This document shows positions 58,172 to 64,000 of a DNA stretch of 64,000 bases, piece by piece. Numbering within the stretch: the stretch's first letter is position 1; the number at the start of each line of letters is the position of its first letter. The notes under the pieces are model-generated. The model saw only the letters and a list, made by a program, of their open reading frames with translations. It was not told the DNA's origin and did not search any database. A program made the position numbers and the translations under genes. This DNA comes from Acidimicrobiales bacterium (GTDB lineage: Bacteria > Actinomycetota > Acidimicrobiia > Acidimicrobiales > SZUA-35): NCBI GenBank assembly GCA_020629695.1, contig JAHDCV010000005.1, positions 46,004-110,003 of the forward strand, given 5' to 3'.

Positions 58172-59347
58172 TCAGTCGGTGGGCTCGAACGCGTCGCGGG
58201 GCGGCTCACCGCCGGTGAGACCGAGCCGGATCGTGGCGTCGCGCTCGGCGTCGTCCAGCAGGCCGAGCCGTTCGGCCCGGGCCCGCCACTGATCGCGGGC
58301 GAGCACCTGCATGTCCTCGGTGCGGTCGGTCTCGTCGGTGATCTCGAGCCCGAGCAGTGTCTCGATGACATCTTCCATCGTGACGATGCCGGCGGTGCCG
58401 CCGTACTCGTCGACGACGAGGGCGATGTGTTCACGACCATCGACCAGGTCCTCGAAGACCTCGAGGAGCGACTCGTCTTCGGGCACGGCGACGAGGTCGC
58501 GCCGGACGGCCGACAGCGGCGTCGAGTGCCGATCGTCGGCGACCTCGGTGAGGGCGTCACCGAGCAGCACGTAGCCCGAGATGTCGTCCCGGTCGTTGGC
58601 GTAGACCGGGTAGCGGGAGAAGGGCCGCTTCGCGTCGACGAGCTCTTCGACCGTCGCCGACTCGGGGAACGCCACCACGACGGTGCGGGGAGTCATCACG
58701 TCGGACGCCGCGAGGCTCTCGAACTTGAGGAGGCTCTTGAACAGCCGGGCCTCGCGGTCTTCGAAGACGCCTTCTTCGGCCCCGATGTCGGCGAGCGCGG
58801 CGAGCTCTTCGCGACTCACGTCGCCCTTCTTCTCTCCACGGGTCAGCAGCTTGGCGAACCACTGCGACATGATCACGAGCGGGTAGAGCATGTAGATGAG
58901 CGGCTTCAACATGCGGCTCACGAGCGGTGCCAGGCCACGCCAATACACGGCGCCGAGCGTCTTCGGGATGATCTCGGAGAGCACGAGGATGGCGAGGGTG
59001 AGGATCGCCGAGAAGACACCGATGGCGTTGTTGCCGAACACCGCCGCCGCCTCGGCGCCAGCTCCGGCGGCGCCGATCGTGTGCGCGACGGTGTTGAGCG
59101 TCAGGATCGCCGCCAGCGGCCGGTCGACGTCGCTCTTGAGTTCACGGAGCCGAGCGGCGACGGTCGGCTTCTCGCTCTCGAGTGCCCCGATGTAGGCCGG
59201 CGTCACGCTGAGCAGCACGGCTTCCATGATCGAGCAGAGGAACGAGACACCGATCGCGATCGCGATGTAGACGAACAACAGCGTCAGGGAGCCGTCGCCG
59301 CTTGCCTCGCCCGTCGGAACGGCAGCGGCCAGGAGAAGTGGGTTCAC
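58172..59347 (-). CDS. CNNM/CorC-family transporter-like protein with CBS pair
   Basis: A 391-residue membrane protein. CNNM (DUF21) domain with about four helices (residues 20-175; SIMEAVLLSVTPAYI, NTVAHTIGAAGAGA, SEIIPKTLGAVY), then two CBS domains (about 210-340: MTPRTVVVAFPE and HIALVVDEYGGTAGIVTMEDVIETLLG). The usual C-terminal CorC_HlyC domain is absent or very short. CNNM proteins bind Mg and act in Mg/Co transport or its regulation. GTG 59347 is leaderless (TAGTCT seven bases before); the GTG six bases upstream would sit within the spacer. Confidence 0.87.
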   Translation of the reverse strand: MNPLLLAAAVPTGEASGDGSLTLLFVYIAIAIGVSFLCSIMEAVLLSVTPAYIGALESEKPTVAARLRELKSDVDRPLAAILTLNTVAHTIGAAGAGAEAAAVFGNNAIGVFSAILTLAILVLSEIIPKTLGAVYWRGLAPLVSRMLKPLIYMLYPLVIMSQWFAKLLTRGEKKGDVSREELAALADIGAEEGVFEDREARLFKSLLKFESLAASDVMTPRTVVVAFPESATVEELVDAKRPFSRYPVYANDRDDISGYVLLGDALTEVADDRHSTPLSAVRRDLVAVPEDESLLEVFEDLVDGREHIALVVDEYGGTAGIVTMEDVIETLLGLEITDETDRTEDMQVLARDQWRARAERLGLLDDAERDATIRLGLTGGEPPRDAFEPTD

Positions 59348-59372
59348 GGGCACGAGACTACCGGTCCACCCG

Positions 59373-59921
59373 TCATGGCTCGGGATTCACCACCGCGGTG
59401 TCGGGCAACTCGGCGCGAGCGGCGAGCATCCGGGCGATCAGACGCTCGAGCTGTCGGCGTTCGTCGTCGCTCAGCGGGGCGAAGAGTTCCCGCTCCGCCT
59501 CGACATGCGCCCGAGCTGCTTCCAGCGCGAGATCCACTCCGGCGTCGGTCAGCACGACCTGCACGGACCGCCGATCGTTCGGCGATGGACGCCGCTCGAC
59601 GAGCCCGTCGCGCTCGAGCACGTCGAGTCGATGGGTCATGCCGGCGGGCGACATCATGCCCGAACGGGCGAGCTCGGTCGGGGTGCTCACACGATCGGCA
59701 GTGTGCAGGAGCGACGCGAGCACGTCGAACTCGCCCGAGGTGATCCCGAATCGTTCGAACGTCGCCTCGACGTGGCTCCGCCCAGCGGCGGCGGCCGTGG
59801 CGAAGAGCAGCGACGTCCGCATGGTGTCGACATCGAGGTCGGGCAGCAGCCGGCGCCACGACGCCATGGCGGTGTCGATCGGATCGAGCGCGGTTGTGTC
59901 GGACTCGTCGCCGGGATGCAT
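59373..59921 (-). CDS. MarR-family transcriptional regulator
   Basis: A 182-residue MarR protein with wHTH at about 70-130: GITSGEFDVLASLLHTADRVSTPTELARSGMMSPAGMTHRLDVLERDGLVERRPSPNDRRSVQVVLTDAG. The DRRSVQVVLT wing is diagnostic. Start ATG 59921 is leaderless: TACCGT on the complement lies seven bases upstream, so it has its own promoter in addition to any read-through from the CHRD gene upstream. A perfect 17-bp palindrome before the CHRD gene is its likely target. Confidence 0.87.
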   Translation of the reverse strand: MHPGDESDTTALDPIDTAMASWRRLLPDLDVDTMRTSLLFATAAAAGRSHVEATFERFGITSGEFDVLASLLHTADRVSTPTELARSGMMSPAGMTHRLDVLERDGLVERRPSPNDRRSVQVVLTDAGVDLALEAARAHVEAERELFAPLSDDERRQLERLIARMLAARAELPDTAVVNPEP

Positions 59922-59973
59922 CCGGACGACGGTACTCCCGGCCGCCCGGCGGATACCGACCATCTCGGCCGCC

Positions 59974-60759
59974 TCAGTCGAGCCCGAACTCGGCACGCCG
60001 GGTGTCGGACACCTCGTGGAGCTGCCCCCGGATGTCGCCGTAGAACGTGTGGGTCGTCGTGTGGATGTTGAAGTAGAGCTCCCCCTCGGTGGCGATGGTG
60101 TGGAGCCCCGCCACCGTGCGATGCCGATCGCCCGGGACGGCGAGCAGGATCGGGCAGCCGGCCGTGCCGTAGTCGGCGATGCCGTGCACGTGTGAGGCGG
60201 CCGCAACGTCGTCGTTCGTGATCTCGTAGCTCAGCACGCCGTCGGCGAAGTACTCGGCGAGGTCGCCCGTCGCACCGAAGTCGACGGCGATCGGGCCGAG
60301 CTGACCGGGCTTCCCGCAGTGGAGATGCGCGAGCACGATCTCGTCGGGGTCGAGGCCCGACAGTTCGAGCTGCACGTAGGCCCGGCTCAACTCCCGGTTG
60401 AACGCCAGTGTGCCGTGACCGCGCGCCGGACGATCCTCACGGGGCACCTGCGGACCCTCGGTGGAGAGGAACTGCTCGGGCGCACCCGGCGGGATGTCGG
60501 TCTCCTCCTCCCCTTCCTGCTGGGGTGAGAGCCAAGCCTCGAAGACCGCACCGACCTCGGTGCCCGCACCCGGGGCGAGATCGACGTCGATGAACGGGCC
60601 GACCTCGCCCTTCGGTTCGAGCACGACGGGCTCGCCGACGTCGGGGCCGCCGGTGATCAGCACGAACACGATGGCCGCCGCCGCCAGCCCGGCGACGATG
60701 CCGAGGATCGTGAACAACCCCCGGACGGTGGTGAACAGGAAGCGCAGAAACGTTCGCAT
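59974..60759 (-). CDS. Membrane-anchored CHRD-domain protein
   Basis: A 261-residue protein with one N-terminal helix (about 10-33: VRGLFTILGIVAGLAAAAIVFVLI) and an extracellular CHRD domain at about 100-245: ARGHGTLAFNRELSRAYVQLELSGLDPDEIVLAHLHCGKPG, GVLSYEITNDDV and YFNIHTTTHTFYGDIRGQL. CHRD domains (chordin-like) occur in bacterial surface proteins of unknown function. Start ATG 60759 has AAGGA seven bases upstream; the earlier ATG 60765 would leave only one base after that site. Followed by MarR. Confidence 0.84.
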   Translation of the reverse strand: MRTFLRFLFTTVRGLFTILGIVAGLAAAAIVFVLITGGPDVGEPVVLEPKGEVGPFIDVDLAPGAGTEVGAVFEAWLSPQQEGEEETDIPPGAPEQFLSTEGPQVPREDRPARGHGTLAFNRELSRAYVQLELSGLDPDEIVLAHLHCGKPGQLGPIAVDFGATGDLAEYFADGVLSYEITNDDVAAASHVHGIADYGTAGCPILLAVPGDRHRTVAGLHTIATEGELYFNIHTTTHTFYGDIRGQLHEVSDTRRAEFGLD

Positions 60760-60774
60760 CGCCATTTCCTTCGG

Positions 60775-60796
60775 TATCGAATTATTCGATATCGAA
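60775..60796. promoter_or_regulatory. MarR-type operator cluster
   Basis: TATCGAAT-T-ATTCGATA (60775-60791) is a perfect 8+8 bp palindrome, overlapped by a second perfect palindrome TTCGATATCGAA (60785-60796). TATCGAA arms are thus present three times in alternating orientation, just upstream of the CHRD-MarR pair. Typical of MarR autoregulation. Confidence 0.72.
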
Positions 60797-60951
60797 GCAT
60801 ATGGCGACGTGCAAGGCAAGGTGCGCTCGTGAGATCCCCCGTCCCACGACCGGGGAAGTGAGCCATCGAGCCGCTCGCCGCGTTGCGCGACTGGTCCGAG
60901 GCCGGCCGGTCGCTCCGTTGGCTGTCATACCTCGTGCGTAGTGTGCGGTGC

Positions 60952-62187
60952 ATGGTGGCTGCGGCGGCGGAAGCGGTGGAACGGGAGGAGGCTCTTTCTC
61001 GTGCCGAGGCTCGTGCGGCTGTGGTGGCGGGTGCCCGGAACGTCGCCGACGCGGCGACGGTGGATCTGATCGCGGATGTGATCGCTGACGGGTCGTGGGA
61101 CTCGTCCGGGATCCGGACCGTGTCGCAGTGGTGCCAATGGCAACTCGGCCTCTCCACCTCCCGCTCCACCCAGCTGGTCCGGATCGCCGAACGCCGCCAC
61201 GAGCTGCCCGGGACGTTCCGGTTGTTCCGGACGGGCGCGTTGTCGTCGGACCAGGTCGGGTTGATCGCCCGTCACGCTCCGACCGAGTACGAAGCCTCGG
61301 TTGCCCGGGTGGCCCGGCACATGACGCTCGCCCAGTTGGGGCGGGTGTTGCGGTCGTACAACTTCCACGCCGAGCGAACCGCAGCCGAGGACGAGAAGGC
61401 CGCGAACGCTCACGGCGAGTTGTCGTTGACGACACTGGAATCGGGCCGGTTCGTGCTGCGGGTCGAGGGCGACCCCGAGGCCGGCGCACGAGTCAGGGCC
61501 GTGTTGGAACAGTTCCGAGCGAAACTCCGCCACGACGGTGAGGGAAGTGATGAGGCCGACCGGGTGACCGGGTATGCCGCGTTCATGGAACTCGTCGACA
61601 CCGCCGCGGATCATGACCCGTCCCGGTCACGGCGTGACCGCTCAAAAGTCCTGCTCCACCTCGACCTCACCAAGCGCGGTCTGGCCGGTCGGACCCATCT
61701 CGGCCCCGCCGTCCCCGAGGAACTCCTCCGTCTGGTCTGTTGTGACGCTCCCGTTCAGACCGTGATCGACGCAGCCGGCACACCCCTCGCCCTCGGACGA
61801 ACGGTCCGGATCGTCCCCGACCACCTCCGACGCCTGATCCTCCAACGAGACCAGGGGTGTGTCGTGTGTGGGCGGACGGTGAACCTCGACGCCCATCATC
61901 TCCGGCACTGGATCGACGGTGGGCCGACTGACCCGGACAATCTGGTCACGTTGTGCTCCGGGTGTCATCAGGCGCATCACCGGGGCGAGTTCGACCTCAC
62001 TGGCGAACCCACCCGACCCGACGGCATCACCATCCATCATCCCGACGGACGGCCATGGCGACGCTGCCGGCGCCGACCGCCACCCCTCCGGCCGGACGTC
62101 ACCTACCAACGGCCGAGCGGTGAACCCATTCGCCGCATCCAGGACCTGTGGTTCCAACCCGACCCGCACCCGCCCCGGCGGGAGTGA
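60952..62187 (+). CDS. DUF222 domain HNH endonuclease-like protein (13E12 repeat family)
   Basis: A 411-residue protein. DUF222 covers about residues 15-290 (SWDSSGIRTVSQWCQWQLGLS and similar), and an HNH nuclease domain covers about 315-365: CVVCGRTVNLDAHHLRHWIDGGPTDPDNLVTLCSGCHQAHHRG, with paired CxxC zinc ligands, the HH and the Asn. The catalytic residues are intact. This family is typically multicopy in actinobacterial genomes and its role is unsettled. Start ATG 60952 is leaderless (TAGTGT at 60939-60944, seven bases). G+C and wobble appear as in neighbours except for more T-ending codons (gtgttg, cggttg), which hints at separate ancestry. Confidence 0.88.
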   Translation: MVAAAAEAVEREEALSRAEARAAVVAGARNVADAATVDLIADVIADGSWDSSGIRTVSQWCQWQLGLSTSRSTQLVRIAERRHELPGTFRLFRTGALSSDQVGLIARHAPTEYEASVARVARHMTLAQLGRVLRSYNFHAERTAAEDEKAANAHGELSLTTLESGRFVLRVEGDPEAGARVRAVLEQFRAKLRHDGEGSDEADRVTGYAAFMELVDTAADHDPSRSRRDRSKVLLHLDLTKRGLAGRTHLGPAVPEELLRLVCCDAPVQTVIDAAGTPLALGRTVRIVPDHLRRLILQRDQGCVVCGRTVNLDAHHLRHWIDGGPTDPDNLVTLCSGCHQAHHRGEFDLTGEPTRPDGITIHHPDGRPWRRCRRRPPPLRPDVTYQRPSGEPIRRIQDLWFQPDPHPPRRE

Positions 62188-62285
62188 CTCAGCGCACCCT
62201 CGCGCACCGGACCCCCCGGTGAAACGGCCCGAATGGGCCGCAGCGTTCGCCTGTTCCGGGTCGACGCCGCCGCCGGTGTGGTTGC

Positions 62286-62759
62286 ATGGGCGGTATGGAC
62301 GGCCTCCGCCTCGAGCCCATTGACGCCACGAACTGGCGCGCCGCGCTGGCGGTTCGGGTGACGGACGAGCAGCTGCCGTTCGTCGCCGACCATCAGCCGA
62401 TCGCGCTCGTGATCCTGGCCAAGGCGCACGTCCGACCGGGCGGCGCCTGGTGGGAGCCGCTCCTCGTCCGGGCCGCCGACGACACGATCGTCGGTGTCCT
62501 TGCGATCGAGCACGGCGACGAGGTGTGCGAGCTGCGGAACTTCGCCATCGACCAGGCCTGGCAGGGTCAAGGCGTCGGTACGGCAGCGGCCAGGGCGGCG
62601 ATCGAGCGGGCGGGCCGACCCGACGGCCACTGCAGCCAGATGGCCGTGTCGGCCCACCCGGACAACCACGCCGCCCACCGGGCGTATCAGGCGGCCGGGT
62701 TCACCTGGAACGGCGAACGCCGCGACGGCGAATCGCTGATGCGCCACCACGTGCACTGA
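62286..62759 (+). CDS. GNAT-family N-acetyltransferase
   Basis: A 157-residue GNAT protein. Strand 4 and acetyl-CoA loop: CELRNFAIDQAWQGQGVGTAAARAAIE (Q/R-x-x-G-x-G/A). The C-terminal SAHPDNHAAHRAYQAAGFTWNGER is the standard GNAT ending. Substrate unknown; the spermidine/aminoglycoside-like subgroup is plausible from length. A second in-frame ATG at 62295 could be the start. Confidence 0.87.
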   Translation: MGGMDGLRLEPIDATNWRAALAVRVTDEQLPFVADHQPIALVILAKAHVRPGGAWWEPLLVRAADDTIVGVLAIEHGDEVCELRNFAIDQAWQGQGVGTAAARAAIERAGRPDGHCSQMAVSAHPDNHAAHRAYQAAGFTWNGERRDGESLMRHHVH

Positions 62760-62876
62760 GCGCCGCCGCTCCGGGGCGAACGGCTGTCGGATGGGAGTGG
62801 CCCGAGCCTGAAACGGTCGTGAAACGGTGCCTCACGTAGACACGAAGCCATTCGTCTCGCGAGGAGATCCATCGAC

Positions 62877-63902
62877 ATGTTCAGACCAACCAGGGTGAAG
62901 ACCGTCTTCGCGGCACTGCTCGCCATGACGACCGTGCAGATCGCCGTACCGGCCGCGGCGAGTGCCGCAGCGACCTGCGACGTGAATGCCGCTGGCGTCA
63001 ACGTCATGCACGGCACCGCCGGCAATGACGTGCTCACGGGCACGCCGGGCGCTGACATCATCTTCGGCTACGCCGGGGACGACCTGATCGACGGCTTGGG
63101 CGGCGAGGACTGCATCGTCGGCGGGCCGGGCAACGACACGCTCTGGGGTGGCGCTGACGGCGACATCCTCCACGGAGCCGACATCGCCACCACCTACGCG
63201 TTCGACGACAACGACACCATGTTCGGCAACCAGGGCGACGATCTCATGTTCGGGGGAGGCGGCGATGACTACATGGAGGGCAACGAGGATGACGACGAGA
63301 TCCGAGGCCAAGCGGGCGACGACCAGCTCTTCGGCTACGGCGGCACCGACGTCCTGCTCGGTGGCTCCGGGGACGACGACCTCCGAGGCGGCTCGGGCGT
63401 CGACGACTACCTCGACGGCGGCGACGACACGCTCAACGGAGACGACGACTGCGTCGACGGTGCCTTCTACATCCGGTGCGAAGTCACCGACGGCAACGGT
63501 GTCGTGCTCGACGCCGACCGCGACGGCGACGGGGTGCTCGATGCCACCGACAACTGCCCTGACGTGGCCAACGCCGATCAGGCCGACGCCGACGGCGATG
63601 CCATCGGTGACGCCTGCGACCCCGATGACGACAACGACGGCGTCGTCGACACCGACGACATCTGCGCCGACACGCAACTCCCGGACGACGAGCCCGTCCA
63701 GGCCAAGAAGAACCGCTTCCACGCCGATGCCGACGGCGAGTTCGTCGACGGTCGAGGCACCCTGGCGGGCATCTCAGTCAGCGACACCGGTGGTTGTTCC
63801 GGGTCGCAGGTGATCGAAGCGTTGGCGCTGGGCCGGGCCCACTCGCTCCAAGGCATCACACGCAGCAACCTGGAGGCATGGATCACCTCGCTGGCGTCGT
63901 GA
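62877..63902 (+). CDS. Secreted calcium-binding repeat protein (RTX-type nonapeptides plus thrombospondin type 3)
   Basis: A 341-residue exported protein. A signal peptide (about 1-33, ending ASAAA) is followed by about 12 RTX-type nonapeptide units GGxGxDxux (about 45-180), such as GTAGNDVLTG, GYAGDDLIDG and GGPGNDTLWG, which fold into a calcium-bound parallel beta-roll. Two thrombospondin type 3-like calcium loops (DRDGDGVLDATDNC; DADGDAIGDACDPDDDNDGVVDTDD) lie at about 215-265. The remaining 75 residues are unassigned. No T1SS genes are adjacent, and the Sec signal implies Sec export, as is normal in actinobacteria. GAGGAG lies about ten bases before ATG. Confidence 0.87.
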   Translation: MFRPTRVKTVFAALLAMTTVQIAVPAAASAAATCDVNAAGVNVMHGTAGNDVLTGTPGADIIFGYAGDDLIDGLGGEDCIVGGPGNDTLWGGADGDILHGADIATTYAFDDNDTMFGNQGDDLMFGGGGDDYMEGNEDDDEIRGQAGDDQLFGYGGTDVLLGGSGDDDLRGGSGVDDYLDGGDDTLNGDDDCVDGAFYIRCEVTDGNGVVLDADRDGDGVLDATDNCPDVANADQADADGDAIGDACDPDDDNDGVVDTDDICADTQLPDDEPVQAKKNRFHADADGEFVDGRGTLAGISVSDTGGCSGSQVIEALALGRAHSLQGITRSNLEAWITSLAS

Positions 63903-63904
63903 GT

Positions 63905-63947
63905 CGGGTCGGCGGGGCGAGGTACGCCTCGCCGGGCCCGACCCGCG
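63905..63947 (+). terminator. Hairpin downstream of the calcium-binding protein
   Basis: GGGTCGGCGGGGCGAGG-TACG-CCTCGCCGGGCCCGACCC forms a long G+C stem with a bulge and a TACG loop right after the stop codon. There is no T-run, so it is a weaker, actinobacterial-type terminator. Confidence 0.5.
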
Positions 63948-64000
63948 CGACCGGCCCAGTTGCGGCCCAGCAGCCTCCACAGCTCCCGTTTCCCCAGCGT

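Noticed and set aside
63000..63480. DNA-level tandem repeat in the calcium-binding gene
   Set aside because: The repeats are at protein level (GGxGxDxux) with variable codons, not a DNA satellite.
1..64000. CRISPR array, prophage, IS element or integrase
   Set aside because: No spaced identical repeats, no transposase or recombinase motifs, and no terminal inverted repeats were found on reading both strands.

Overview
The window is high-GC DNA (estimated by eye at roughly 68-70 percent) with dense, mostly intact genes, many GTG or TTG starts and very short spacers. Gene content fits an actinobacterium, most likely class Acidimicrobiia (an Ilumatobacter-like, possibly marine lineage): DUF222/HNH protein, F420-type LLM oxidoreductase, DUF4214, LytR_C, several dehalogenase-like hydrolases and a fused Liv-type transporter. 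The class-level assignment is inference from style and content. No tRNA, rRNA, IS element, integrase, phage gene or CRISPR array was seen. A strong recurrent promoter form is visible: TAnnnT, then 6-8 nt, then ATG or GTG. It indicates leaderless transcripts at about 17 genes and was used here to choose starts.

Layout. 1-764: start of a BMP-family lipoprotein gene (cut by the window edge), palindromes and a candidate small RNA. 765-5496: rhomboid protease, PEP carboxylase and a coupled MFS exporter. 5489-7074: HipBA toxin-antitoxin pair. 7166-20983: housekeeping and accessory enzymes (epoxide hydrolase, LytR_C, Nudix, NodB deacetylase with DUF4214, acetyltransferase, kinase-fold protein, TauD dioxygenase, MFS, asparaginase II, YjbR, class III aminotransferase, AzlCD, DUF427, J-domain protein). 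21006-27135: signalling block (pseudokinase-REC-HPt hybrid; FIST-histidine kinase-response regulator operon; divergent EAL protein). 27158-29541: LLM oxidoreductase and M81 peptidase.

29641-39048: catabolic region with a tightly overlapping five-gene operon (dehalogenase-like hydrolase, unknown, GST-like, lipocalin-like, desaturase), DUF1330/MDR/DUF2855 genes, a TetR-hydrolase pair with two identical operators, and a DMSP-lyase-like cupin. 39087-54203 is the most interesting part. Two divergent sets of genes encode two sulfatases, an RNase Z-like MBL hydrolase, an LpqC-like esterase lipoprotein, a halohydrin-dehalogenase-like SDR, an alkylsulfatase-like MBL protein with altered metal ligands, a TetR regulator, an MFS-LivF fusion, a LivH-LivM-LivG fusion and a Liv-type binding lipoprotein. 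Four copies of a 17-bp near-palindrome (TTTCATAGnCTGyGAAA) sit at the four promoters of this block, so it reads as one regulon for uptake and hydrolysis of a sulfated or halogenated organic substrate. The substrate cannot be read from sequence.

54410-64000: methyltransferase flanked by a 20-bp direct repeat, MBL protein, an unknown anchored protein, a LinB/DhaA-type haloalkane dehalogenase, a CNNM/CBS protein, MarR plus CHRD operon with a perfect operator, DUF222-HNH protein, GNAT acetyltransferase, and a secreted calcium-binding repeat protein followed by a hairpin.
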